A DNA stretch of 11,500 nt from assembly GCA_035507915.1 (NCBI GenBank), contig DATJNS010000546.1, positions 1-11,500 on the forward strand, in the 5' to 3' direction. The translations under genes were made by a program, and so were the position numbers. The notes beneath the pieces are model-generated. The model worked only from the letters and a program-made list of their open reading frames with translations. It was not told the origin of the DNA and searched no databases. Origin of the DNA: JACQAI01 sp035507915. Its GTDB lineage: Bacteria; Pseudomonadota; Alphaproteobacteria; Elsterales; Elsteraceae. Below, piece by piece: positions 1 to 7,919 of this stretch (its first letter is position 1; each line of letters begins with the position of its first letter).

Positions 1-153
1 GCCCCGTGCGTATCGCCAATGTCCCATTCGTCCGCTCCATAACAAGTAAGCGAGGACCGCCAGACCCGCGGGCCAGCACCACACGAAGCCGAGCACCATT
101 CCGAGGATCCAGACCGGTTTGGGGATGTCGTCCAAGGCTGCTGCAACGCCCAT
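1..153 (-). CDS. DUF2852-like small membrane protein (partial, 3' end outside window)
   Basis: The first 51 codons are visible, reading leftwards off the window. The frame is open and contains one hydrophobic helix around residues 14-39, with the run GFVWCWPAGLAVLAYLLW. It is followed by a basic GRMGHWRYAR segment. The pattern KPxW-MVLGF-WPxGLAxLAY-W-GRMG is what I recall for DUF2852 proteins, short membrane proteins found mainly in alphaproteobacteria and of unknown function. The ATG at 153 is chosen because an AGGCGG run lies just upstream; another ATG at 167 is in a different frame. A TTGACA element and a 19-bp inverted repeat lie just upstream, so this gene probably has its own regulated promoter, perhaps controlled by the neighbouring TetR protein. 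The family call rests on pattern memory, since only part of the protein is visible. Confidence 0.68.
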   Translation of the reverse strand, partial: MGVAAALDDIPKPVWILGMVLGFVWCWPAGLAVLAYLLWSGRMGHWRYARG

Positions 154-165
154 CGCCGCCTGCCC

Positions 166-184
166 ATGTTAATGTAAGTAACAT
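166..184. promoter_or_regulatory. 19-bp inverted repeat, candidate TetR operator upstream of the DUF2852 gene
   Basis: ATGTTA-N7-TAACAT is a perfect 6-bp inverted repeat in an AT-rich island, 12 bp upstream of the DUF2852 start codon. It has the same arm length and spacer length as the repeat at 919-937, and 10 of 12 arm bases are identical. Sites of 15-20 bp with this symmetry are typical of TetR-family operators. Operator function is inference. Confidence 0.55.
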
Positions 185-188
185 TCAC

Positions 189-218
189 ATAGGTGCGCCC
201 GACGCGGCGTTTTGTCAA
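189..218 (-). promoter_or_regulatory. Candidate promoter for the DUF2852 gene
   Basis: A perfect -35 hexamer, TTGACA, reads leftwards at 218-213. At 17-19 bp spacing the sequence is CACCTATG, only a weak -10 match. The expected transcription start would fall within the inverted repeat at 166-184, so a bound repressor would block initiation. The weak -10 keeps confidence low. Confidence 0.35.
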
Positions 219-224
219 GCCGAC

Positions 225-920
225 TCAGCGCGAATTCGGCACCGGCCCCCGCGGACCCGCGCGCGGCGGCGCGTCACCCGGCGGCGGGCCACCCGCCAAC
301 CCGAAGCCGCGCAGATAGACGAGCACTGCCGCCTCGAGCAGATCCTCGGGCGACATCGGCAGCGGACGTCGCGCGGCATCGGCGCGGCCGAACAAGGACG
401 CGATGCCGTGGGTGAGCGCCCAGACGTGCAGCGCCACCATCAGGGCTGGCGGCCGCTGGGCCGGCGGCACCAGCGCCACGACCCGCTCGGCCGCCTCGCG
501 CACCACCCCGAAGGCGCGGTCGCCCGCCTGTCGCAGCGCCGGATCGACGTCGCCCGGCACGCCGGCCTCGAACATGGCGGCGTAATAGGCGGGCTCGGCC
601 CGCGCGAAGCCGAGATAGGCGGCGCCCATGCGCCCGAGCGCGCTGATCGGATCGGGCTCGCCGCGATTCCAGGCGCCGGCGAGTTGCGCCTCGAACTGCT
701 CGAAGCCGCGCCGCGCGACCTCGGCCAGCAGCGCCTCGCGATCGCGGAAATGCCGGTAGGGCGCCGCCGAGCTGACCCCGGCGGCGCGCGCCGCGTCGGC
801 GATCGTGACCCCGGCCGGGCCCTTCTCGGCGATCAGATCGAGCACGCCCTGGATCAGCGCTTCGCGCAGATTGCCGTGGTGGTAGCCGCGCCGGCCGCTT
901 CGGTTGTTCGACCAGCTCAT
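225..920 (-). CDS. TetR/AcrR-family transcriptional regulator with WHG-type C-terminal domain
   Basis: The 231-residue product has an N-terminal TetR helix-turn-helix at about residues 14-62. The opening YHHGNLREALI is very typical, and the HTH core runs through VTIADAARAAGVS to PYRHFRDREALL. The ligand-binding region includes VWALTHGIASLF around residues 166-177, matching the Trp/His-Gly signature of the WHG C-terminal family. The last 25 residues are Pro/Gly/Arg-rich and probably disordered. The ATG at 920 is chosen because the protein from there has normal TetR length; the open frame extending upstream is antisense or out-of-frame noise. No clear Shine-Dalgarno is present. A 19-bp inverted repeat overlaps the start codon, suggesting autoregulation, and a matching repeat precedes the next gene downstream. 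The ligand is unknown. Confidence 0.9.
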   Translation of the reverse strand: MSWSNNRSGRRGYHHGNLREALIQGVLDLIAEKGPAGVTIADAARAAGVSSAAPYRHFRDREALLAEVARRGFEQFEAQLAGAWNRGEPDPISALGRMGAAYLGFARAEPAYYAAMFEAGVPGDVDPALRQAGDRAFGVVREAAERVVALVPPAQRPPALMVALHVWALTHGIASLFGRADAARRPLPMSPEDLLEAAVLVYLRGFGLAGGPPPGDAPPRAGPRGPVPNSR

Positions 921-937
921 GTAAGGCGGTATTACAT
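919..937. promoter_or_regulatory. 19-bp inverted repeat over the tetR start codon, candidate autoregulatory operator
   Basis: ATGTAA-N7-TTACAT is a perfect 6-bp inverted repeat that overlaps two bases of the tetR ATG. It matches the architecture of the repeat at 166-184, so the two sites bracket the regulator gene. A TAATAC hexamer within it (minus strand) could serve as a -10. Binding by the adjacent TetR protein is inferred. Confidence 0.55.
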
Positions 938-953
938 CAAGCTGGCGCCCGCG

Positions 954-990
954 GACAGCCGGACAGCCGGTGACAGCCGGAGACAGCCGG
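954..990. repeat. Four short direct repeats GACAGCCGG
   Basis: Copies start at 954, 962, 972 and 982, so the first two share one base and the later ones are separated by a single base. They fill the gap between the phosphatase stop codon and the tetR operator. The roughly 10-bp periodicity would place the later copies on one DNA face. It may be a protein-binding array or slippage-derived sequence; function is unknown. Confidence 0.75.
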
Positions 991-994
991 ACGC

Positions 995-1807
995 TTACGC
1001 GATGCCGGTCAGCGCGCTCAGCCGTGCCTGCAGCCCCGGCGTGCAGGCGAGAATCGGATTGCCGCGCGTCAGCCCGTCGCCGGCGAGGAAGTCGCTGGTC
1101 CAGCCGCCTGCCTCGCGCACCAGCACCAGGCCTGCGGCGATGTCCCACGCGTTGATGTGGAACTCGACATACGCGTCGGTGCGGCCGGCGGCCACCTGCG
1201 CCAGACCGAGCGCCGCCGATCCGAGGCGGCGGAACTCGCAGTCCTCGCCGATCAGCTTGGCGATCAGCTCGAGGTAGGGCGTGATCGATCGTCGGCGCGA
1301 CCAGCCGAGCTCGATCAGCGGACGATCGGCGTGGCGCATGCCGCTGACCTGGATCGGCGCGCCGTTCACGGTCGCGCCGGCGCCGCGGCGCGCGACGAAC
1401 AGCTCGTCGGCCGTCACGTGATAGACGACGCCCAACGTCGGCACGCCGGCGTCGAGGAAGCCGATCGACACCGCCCATTGCGGCAGGCCGTGGACGAAGT
1501 TGAAGGTGCCGTCGATCGGGTCGACGACCCACAGCCGCTCGCCGGTGAGCTGGCCGGACGCGCCCGCGGTGCCGCCCAGCCCGTATTCCTCGCCCAGCAT
1601 GGCGTCGCCGAAATGGTCGGCGAGCTTGGTGCGCAGCAGCCGCTCGACCGCGCGATCGGCCTCGGTGCACAGATCCAGCACGCCCTTCTCCGTGACGGCG
1701 AGCGCGGCCTCGGGCCCGGCCCTCATGGCGGCCGCGAGCGCGCCCGCTTCGCGCGCCGCCGCGATGGCGGCATCGAGCCGCGCGTCCAACCCGTCCTCGT
1801 CGATCAT
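995..1807 (-). CDS. Inositol monophosphatase family protein (SuhB/IMPase-like)
   Basis: This 270-residue protein is a Mg2+-dependent sugar-phosphate phosphatase of the FIG superfamily, and its length is normal for IMPases. The metal-binding motifs are present: GEE at 72-74, DPIDGT at 96-101 followed by NFVHG, and WDIAAG at 221-226 followed by EAGG. The first conserved Asp lies in the TEAD segment near residue 51. The true substrate could be inositol-1-phosphate, histidinol-phosphate, fructose-1,6-bisphosphate or PAP, and sequence inspection cannot separate these. It lies 57 bp downstream of the channel gene on the same strand and could be co-transcribed with it; no strong promoter was recognised in the gap. 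The ATG at 1807 gives the usual N-terminal helix, though its ribosome-binding site is poor. Confidence 0.9.
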   Translation of the reverse strand: MIDEDGLDARLDAAIAAAREAGALAAAMRAGPEAALAVTEKGVLDLCTEADRAVERLLRTKLADHFGDAMLGEEYGLGGTAGASGQLTGERLWVVDPIDGTFNFVHGLPQWAVSIGFLDAGVPTLGVVYHVTADELFVARRGAGATVNGAPIQVSGMRHADRPLIELGWSRRRSITPYLELIAKLIGEDCEFRRLGSAALGLAQVAAGRTDAYVEFHINAWDIAAGLVLVREAGGWTSDFLAGDGLTRGNPILACTPGLQARLSALTGIA

Positions 1808-1864
1808 CGCCGGCCGGTCTCGTTGCGGAGCGCCGGCAGCATATAGCGCGCGTCGCCTGACCGC

Positions 1865-3049
1865 CTAACCGACGGGAGCCGGCGTGCGGGCCGGTGGCGC
1901 CGGCGCCCGGCGCGCTCTTGCCGCAGCCTCGATCGCGGCGCGCATCTCGGGGTAGGCGCGCATCAGCTTGTGGAAGTCCTCCTCCTCGAGCATCAGGAGC
2001 TGGGAGTCGGTGACCGCCGTAATGGTCGCGGTGCGCGGCGCGTGATCGAGCAGGCCCATCTCGCCGAAGAAATCGCCGCTGTGCAGATGCACCGGGGTCG
2101 GCGTGACCTGGACCTCGAGCTCGCCCGACAGCACGAAGTACATGCAGTCGGCCGGATCGCCCTTGCGCACGACCGTGTAGAGCGGCGGCACGGCGCGCGG
2201 CTTGAGCATGGTGGCGATCTCGACCATGTGCATCACCCCGACGCCGGCGAACAGTGGCACCTGGGAGACCAGCTTGGCGTTGACCACGAAATCGCGCCGC
2301 TTGATCTGCTCGACGAACGAGCTCGCCATGATGCCGGCCGGCAGCGCGAACAAGCACAGGCCGGCCAGCGCGCACATGCCGCCGAACACCTTGCCCAGCG
2401 GGGTATGGGGCACGACGTCGCCGTAGCCGACCGTCGTCAGCGTGACGATTGCCCACCACATCGAGTCGACGATGGTGCCGAAGGCCTCCGGCTGCGCCGT
2501 GCGCTCGAGCAGGTGCTCGACCGTCGCCGAGGTCAGCAGGAGGACAATGACGATCAGGAGCGCGCCCAGGAACGATCGGCGCTCCTGGTAGAACGCCGCC
2601 GCCAGCGACTGCAGCGCCGGCGAGAAGCGCGACAGCTTGAGGAGCCAGAACAGCCGGAGCAGCCGCAGATAGCGCAGATCGACGGCGCCCATGAATCCGA
2701 GATAGAACGGCAGGATGGCCGCGAGATCGATCACGCCCGCTGCCGAAAACATGTAGTGCAGCCGCGCCCGCAACGGCGACATGCCGTGGACCTCGTCGCC
2801 CTCGACAGCGACCCACAGGCGGCACAGATACTCGAGGGTGAACAGCGCGACCGACGCGCGCTCGAACCCGACCAGCCAGGGAATCCACTCGGGACCGCTG
2901 CTGCCGGCGTCGTCGAACAGCACCGCGACCGCGTTGACGATGATCAGCAGCACCAGGCCGGTGTGGACCGCCCGGTGCCACGGTCCGCTCGCGGTCCGGC
3001 TTTCGAGCACCCGATAGACGACGTGCCGAGGGGCCTGAAAATGCTCCAT
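1865..3049 (-). CDS. Six-transmembrane K+ channel with C-terminal cyclic-nucleotide-binding domain
   Basis: The 394-residue protein has the plan of a bacterial cyclic-nucleotide-gated channel such as MlotiK1. Predicted helices are S1 at 27-45, S2 at 62-82, S3 at 100-118, an arginine-bearing S4 at 121-141 (DLRYLRLLRLFWLLKLSR), S5 at 156-178, and S6 at 220-245. The pore helix carries the K+ selectivity filter TTVGYGD at 205-211. The C-terminal part from about 262 is a cNMP domain with a phosphate-binding cassette at 326-341 (GDFFGEMGLL, then PRTA); the conserved Arg339 and Thr340 support real cAMP/cGMP binding. The Pro/Ala-rich tail beyond 376 is probably disordered. The ATG at 3049 leaves a short cytosolic N-terminus. 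The gene is divergent from the lipoprotein gene, and an FNR-type box is centred about 40 bp upstream of the start codon. Confidence 0.92.
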   Translation of the reverse strand: MEHFQAPRHVVYRVLESRTASGPWHRAVHTGLVLLIIVNAVAVLFDDAGSSGPEWIPWLVGFERASVALFTLEYLCRLWVAVEGDEVHGMSPLRARLHYMFSAAGVIDLAAILPFYLGFMGAVDLRYLRLLRLFWLLKLSRFSPALQSLAAAFYQERRSFLGALLIVIVLLLTSATVEHLLERTAQPEAFGTIVDSMWWAIVTLTTVGYGDVVPHTPLGKVFGGMCALAGLCLFALPAGIMASSFVEQIKRRDFVVNAKLVSQVPLFAGVGVMHMVEIATMLKPRAVPPLYTVVRKGDPADCMYFVLSGELEVQVTPTPVHLHSGDFFGEMGLLDHAPRTATITAVTDSQLLMLEEEDFHKLMRAYPEMRAAIEAAARARRAPAPPARTPAPVG

Positions 3050-3082
3050 ATGCCTAGGATTCCCATTGGCGCGGCGGCCGCC

Positions 3083-3096
3083 TTGATCTTGGTCAA
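3083..3096. promoter_or_regulatory. FNR/FixK-type box TTGAT-CTTG-GTCAA
   Basis: The half-sites TTGAT and GTCAA with a 4-bp spacer match the FNR/FixK consensus TTGAY-N4-RTCAA at every specified position. The box lies in the divergent region between the channel and lipoprotein genes. Its centre is 40.5 bp upstream of the channel ATG, close to the class II activation distance if transcription starts at or next to the start codon. The partial regulator at 11060-11500 has the ExxSR recognition residues expected for this site class. In vivo use is inference. Confidence 0.55.
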
Positions 3097-3136
3097 CCCG
3101 GCAAGAGGTGCGCCAAGCCTGCCACCGGGCGTCGAC

Positions 3137-3150
3137 TTGACCCTCGTCAC
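3137..3150. promoter_or_regulatory. Second, imperfect FNR/FixK-like box TTGAC-CCTC-GTCAC
   Basis: Nine of ten half-site bases match TTGAY-N4-RTCAA. Activation from this site at -41.5 would place a transcription start near 3185, with a weak -10-like TACAGG/CATACA around 3171-3178 and a leader of about 45 bases before the lipoprotein ATG. It could also be chance, but it occurs in the same 180-bp intergenic region as the perfect box. Confidence 0.3.
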
Positions 3151-3229
3151 GGCCGGCGCCAGCTAGTCGTCATACAGGTGATGCAACCGCCGTCTTCGCG
3201 GCGCTGCTTCGATCCTCGGGAGAGGTATC

Positions 3230-3535
3230 ATGAGAATGACCCTGATGGCAGGTGCCCTGCTCGTCCTGGCCCTGCCCGCCTGCACGGTATCGTCATCCCC
3301 GTCGCCGGGCCTGGCGCCCGGTCAGCCGACCGCCGGCTCGATCGGCTCGCAGACCGGCACGATGGGCTCGCTGCCGACCGTCAGCCCCAATGATCCGGCC
3401 TATGCCGAGAACGGGGCGCCGCGCGCAGGGCAGCCGTCCGGCTACGATACCGCCGGCGCGCCCTCGCCGAGCGGCAACTACGCCCCCATCCAGCATCAGG
3501 GCGACCACGGCGGCGGCTCGACGCCGCCGCAGTAA
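3230..3535 (+). CDS. Small secreted lipoprotein, Pro/Gly/Ser-rich, function unknown
   Basis: This is the only clear plus-strand gene in the window (101 residues). A short signal peptide with a hydrophobic core (LMAGALLVLALPAC) ends in a lipobox-like Leu-Pro-Ala-Cys; Cys18 would be the lipidated residue, so envelope attachment is likely. The mature part is low-complexity and rich in Gly, Pro, Ser and Gln, with no recognised domain and probably no stable fold. The ATG at 3230 is supported by GGGAGAGG four bases upstream. The gene converges on atpG with 11 bp between stop codons and is divergent from the channel gene. Possible FNR-type boxes lie upstream. Similar short 'hypothetical lipoproteins' are common in alphaproteobacteria; I do not recognise a named family. 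Confidence 0.78.
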   Translation: MRMTLMAGALLVLALPACTVSSSPSPGLAPGQPTAGSIGSQTGTMGSLPTVSPNDPAYAENGAPRAGQPSGYDTAGAPSPSGNYAPIQHQGDHGGGSTPPQ

Positions 3536-3546
3536 GGCACGGCCGG

Positions 3547-4412
3547 CTAAGGCGCGCGGCGTCCGAGGCGCTCGGGCGCCAACGCTCCCGTACCCGTGAT
3601 GAGGTCGAGCAGCTCGGTGGTCACCTCGGTCTGGCGCGCCTCGCGCGCCATTTGACGCAGCTGATCGAGCTTCTTGGAAACGTTCTCGTGCGCCGCCTCC
3701 ATGGCCGAGAAGCGCGCGGCGTTCTCGCTCGCGATCGACTCGACCGCCGCCTCGGTGAGCCGGGCGAACACATACTCGGCCATCAGCTTCTCGAGGAGCA
3801 GCCGCGGCGGCAGGTTGTGCAGGGGCGGCAGGCCGTCCTCGGCGGCTTCGACCGCCGTCGGATCGAGCGGCAGCAGACGATGGCGCTCGACGGTCCCTGG
3901 GGTGCCCTGGCGATATCTGGCGTACAGCACCTCGATGCGGACGATCCGGCCGCGCGCGATGTGGCGATAGAGCTCGCTCGACAGCCGGCGGACCGTCTCC
4001 GGCGTCGTCGCGGGACGCGTCGCCATCGGACCGATCCACGTCGCCTTCAGGCCGCGCTCCGCGGCGATCGCCGCGCCGCGGCTGCCCAGCACGAACAGCT
4101 CGTCGGCCGGACCGAGCGCGGCGCGCGCGGCCTCGACCAGGCGCTCGTTGAACCCGCCGACGAAACCGTGCTCGCCGGCGCACAGCACGAGGGCGCCGGC
4201 GCCGGGCGCGGCGGGCGGCGTGCGGTCGGGCTCCGGCATCAGGAGCAGGGCCGCGGCGATCGCGTCGACCGTCGACGCCGCGTAGCGCCGGACGCCCGGC
4301 AATGCGCGATGCGCCTCCTGGATGCGCATGCCGGCGAGCGAGCGCATCGCGCCGACGATGTTGCGCAGCTCGCCCATGCTCGCGACGTGAACCTGCAGCT
4401 CGTCGCCGCGGT

Positions 4413-4416
<4 letters not shown>
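3547..4416 (-). CDS. atpG: N-ATPase gamma subunit, central rotor shaft
   Basis: The 289-residue product is the asymmetric shaft linking the c-ring to the catalytic hexamer. The N-terminal helix (QVHVASMGELRNIVGAMRSLAGMRI) and the C-terminal helix (RFSAMEAAHENVSKKLDQL, then TTELLDLITGTGAL) align with the coiled-coil pair typical of gamma. The middle segment CAGEHGFVGGFNE corresponds to the usual 'DRGLCGGFN' strand, with His and Val replacing the conserved Leu-Cys. The start codon ATG at 4416 overlaps the atpA stop as ATGA, which fixes the start and implies coupled translation. It is the last gene of the operon; its stop faces the convergent lipoprotein gene 11 bp away, and no canonical U-tract terminator is visible. 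Confidence 0.93.
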
Positions 4417-5949
<1,533 letters not shown>

Positions 5950-5966
<17 letters not shown>

Positions 5967-6711
5967 GGCTCTCGATCTCCTCGCGCAGCGCGGCGAGCGC
6001 GCTACGACCCGAGAAGCGCAGCACGGCGCTCGGAAAATGCAGCTCGGCGCCGCTGATCAGCGCCGGATCGACGGCGAACCCGACGTCGACCGCGGCACCG
6101 AGGGTGCGCTGCAGCCGGGTGCGCCAAACGTCGGCCGATGCGGTCGGAAGCGCCGTCGCGGTCACGACGCGCACGCCGCTGCCGTTGCCGGCCTGGCGCA
6201 GCAGCGCGTCCATCTCGGGCTTCGGCAGCGACGCCAGATGGCGCTCGATCGGCTCGATGCCCGCGTCGGCCGATCCGACCTCCGGCATCTCGGCCAGCAC
6301 GCGCCGCGCGGCCTCGACGCCGAGATCGAGCGCGACGCGGCGCGCCTCGGCCAGCGCCTGGTCGCGCTCCTGCGCCAAGGTCCGGCGCGCGTCCTCGAGC
6401 AGCGCGCCGGCCTCCTGCTTGGCCTTGGCGCGGATCGTCTCGCCGACCTCATTCGCCTGGGCCGCCGCGGCGCCGAGCATCGCCTCGCGCTCGCCGGCGA
6501 TCGCCTGGCGCTCGGCGGCGACCGCCGCGACTTTCTCGCGCGCTTGAGCCTCGGCGGCGGCCGCGGCGGCGTATTGCTGCGCGATCTCGTCGCGCCGCGC
6601 GTCGATCGCGCGCAGGACCGGCCGGTAGAGGAAGCGATGCAGCAGCCAGACCAGGACGGCGAAGTTGACCGTCTGGAGCGCCAGCGTCCACCAGTCGAAG
6701 TGCATCGTCAC
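5950..6711 (-). CDS. atpF: N-ATPase b subunit with delta-like C-terminal domain
   Basis: The 253-residue product is much longer than a typical b subunit (about 160). It has an N-terminal membrane helix at about 8-28 (WTLALQTVNFAVLVWLLHRFLY), then RPVLRAIDAR and a long Ala/Glu/Arg-rich coiled coil at about 35-140, forming the peripheral stalk. The last 75 residues, about 178-250 (VRVVTATALP, LGAAVDVGFAVDPALISGAEL, then SGRSALAALREE), follow the pattern of the C-terminal domain of the delta/OSCP subunit. No separate atpH is present, so this tail plausibly supplies part of delta's stalk-attachment role. The GTG at 6711 overlaps the atpE stop as GTGA, the same coupling used by neighbouring genes; an ATG two codons later (6705) is the alternative start. 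Confidence 0.93.
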
Positions 6712-6950
6712 CGCGCGTAGGGATTGGCGAAGATCAGCAGCAGCGCGATCACCAGGCAGTAGATCGCCATGGTTTCGATCATCGCCAAGCCGACGAACAA
6801 TGTCCGCGAGATGGTGCCGGCGGCCTCGGGCTGCCGGGCGATCGCATCCATCGCCGCGGCGACCGAGCGACCCTCGGCCAGGGCCGGACCGATCGAGCCG
6901 ACCGAGACCGCGATCGCGGCGGCGATGATGCTGACGAGCTTCAAGTCCAT
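6708..6950 (-). CDS. atpE: N-ATPase c subunit, membrane rotor ring
   Basis: This 80-residue hairpin of two membrane helices (about 3-36 and 48-76) is joined by the conserved polar loop Arg-Gln-Pro-Glu at 39-42. The ion-binding Glu59 lies in IETMAIY in helix 2, followed by Thr60 and Tyr64. Helix 1 carries a second carboxylate, Glu26, in GPALAEG, where the Na+-driven Ilyobacter enzyme has Gln32. By alignment, Glu59, Thr60 and Tyr64 correspond to Ilyobacter Glu65, Ser66 and Tyr70. This two-glutamate arrangement is characteristic of N-ATPases. Helix 1 small residues run Ser19-Gly21-Ala23-Ala25-Gly27 instead of an all-Gly series, compatible with a wide ring. It has the strongest ribosome-binding site of the operon, as expected for the most abundant subunit. 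Confidence 0.95.
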   Translation of the reverse strand: MDLKLVSIIAAAIAVSVGSIGPALAEGRSVAAAMDAIARQPEAAGTISRTLFVGLAMIETMAIYCLVIALLLIFANPYAR

Positions 6951-6954
6951 GGAA

Positions 6955-6961
6955 CCTCCTT
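6955..6961 (-). promoter_or_regulatory. Strong ribosome-binding site for atpE (AAGGAGG)
   Basis: AAGGAGG lies four bases before the atpE ATG and shares one base with the atpB stop codon. It is the closest match to the anti-Shine-Dalgarno sequence among the operon genes, consistent with the need for many c subunits per complex. Confidence 0.8.
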
Positions 6962-7635
6962 CATTTGCTTTCGACCTCGCCGACCGCCGCCGCGATGAAG
7001 ACCGCGGCGAGGATCGTGAAGATGTAGGCCTGGATGAGGCCGATCAGGATCTCGAGGATCATGAACGGGATCGGCACGAACAGGCCGGCGAGCGCCACCA
7101 CCAGGCCGATCACGAACTCGCCGCTCATCACGTTGCCGAACAGCCGCACCATGAGGGAGAAGGTGCGGGTGACCTCCGAGATCAGCTTGAGGGGCAGCAT
7201 GACGAGCCGGGGTCGCGCGAAGCTCGCCAGGTAGCCGAGCAGCCCCTGGGCGCGCACGCCGAAGAAATGCACGGACGCGAAGACGATGAGCGCGAGCGCC
7301 GCCGGGGTCTCGAGCTTGCTCGTGGGCGCGGCGACGCCCGGCAGCACGCCGGACAGGTTCGCCGCCACCAGGAAAATGAAGAGCGTGCCGAGCAGCGGCA
7401 GGAACGGCCGCGCGTCCGTGCGCATGACGTCGCGGATCTGCCCGAGGATCGCGGTCACCACGACCTCGAGCGCCGCCTGCAGCGGGCTGGGCCGGACCGC
7501 GACGCGGCGCGCGGCCAGCCAGCAACCCGCACCGAGCGCGGCCATGATGGCCCAGGTCGCGACGACCGGCTCGGTCACCGGCACGGGCCCGAGCGTGAAC
7601 AGCACTTTGCTGGCCAGCGGCGAGGCGTCGGTCAT
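6961..7635 (-). CDS. atpB: N-ATPase a subunit, ion channel of Fo
   Basis: The 224-residue membrane protein forms the two ion half-channels beside the c-ring. The essential stator arginine is Arg164 in SLMVRLFGNVMSGE, matching E. coli Arg210. The IQAY motif with Gln202 in the last helix and PTSKLETPAALALIVF at 104-119 are further family signatures. Several hydrophobic segments are evident (about 25-41, 79-100, 110-130, 160-182, 190-220). The ATG at 7635 overlaps the atpR stop as ATGA and gives a normal N-terminus (MTDASPLASKVLFTLGPVPVT); the longer open frame upstream is an out-of-phase read-through of atpR and atpQ. The next gene, atpE, begins 10 bases after the stop. Confidence 0.95.
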   Translation of the reverse strand: MTDASPLASKVLFTLGPVPVTEPVVATWAIMAALGAGCWLAARRVAVRPSPLQAALEVVVTAILGQIRDVMRTDARPFLPLLGTLFIFLVAANLSGVLPGVAAPTSKLETPAALALIVFASVHFFGVRAQGLLGYLASFARPRLVMLPLKLISEVTRTFSLMVRLFGNVMSGEFVIGLVVALAGLFVPIPFMILEILIGLIQAYIFTILAAVFIAAAVGEVESK

Positions 7636-7919
7636 GCGGCCCGCCGCGCGTTGCGCAGCGCGACGGCACGCGCGGCGAGGAATCCGAGAAAGGCGACGAG
7701 CAGCACGACGGCGCCCAGTCGGGCCGCCAGCCCGAACGCCACTGCCGCGCCGACCAGCCGCAGCGCGGTCAAGAGCAGCGGCCCGCCCCAGCCGCGGTGC
7801 ACGACGTAGGCATCGACGGCGCGGCGCAATGCCGCGAAATAGAGCAGCCCGAACGCGACGCCGCCGAGCAGCGCGGCGGCGGCGAGCACGAGCCAGGGCA
7901 ACGACGCGTCCGCGATCAT
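7632..7919 (-). CDS. atpR: N-ATPase accessory membrane protein AtpR
   Basis: The 95-residue protein has three predicted membrane helices (about 8-30, 47-66 and 68-86) and is rich in Ala and Leu. Basic residues sit at helix ends (Arg32, Arg33, Arg54, Arg84), and the tail RNARRAA is positive. Position between atpQ and atpB, size and topology match AtpR (the N-ATPase AtpR family), which occurs only in N-ATPase operons. Its arginines have been discussed as possible partners of the extra c-subunit carboxylate, perhaps during ring assembly; its exact role is not established. The ATG at 7919 overlaps the atpQ stop as ATGA and has GGAG five bases upstream; an in-frame start seven codons earlier is less likely. 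Confidence 0.88.
   Translation of the reverse strand: MIADASLPWLVLAAAALLGGVAFGLLYFAALRRAVDAYVVHRGWGGPLLLTALRLVGAAVAFGLAARLGAVVLLVAFLGFLAARAVALRNARRAA

Noticed and set aside
1808..1864. TATATG hexamer in the gap between channel and phosphatase genes as a promoter
   Set aside because: No acceptable -35 element lies at 16-18 bp; transcription from the channel gene is equally likely.
225..2981. A single 918-codon minus-strand frame running through the channel, phosphatase and TetR genes
   Set aside because: Only the last 231 codons (from the ATG at 920) encode a recognisable TetR protein. The upstream part is an out-of-frame Arg-rich reading of the channel and phosphatase genes.
3510..3530. GC-rich hairpin (8-bp stem, loop TCGAC) at the end of the lipoprotein gene as a terminator
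   Set aside because: It lies inside the coding sequence (Gly-Gly-Ser-Thr-Pro-Pro) and is followed by no T-tract on either strand. Codon-driven GC symmetry is a sufficient explanation.
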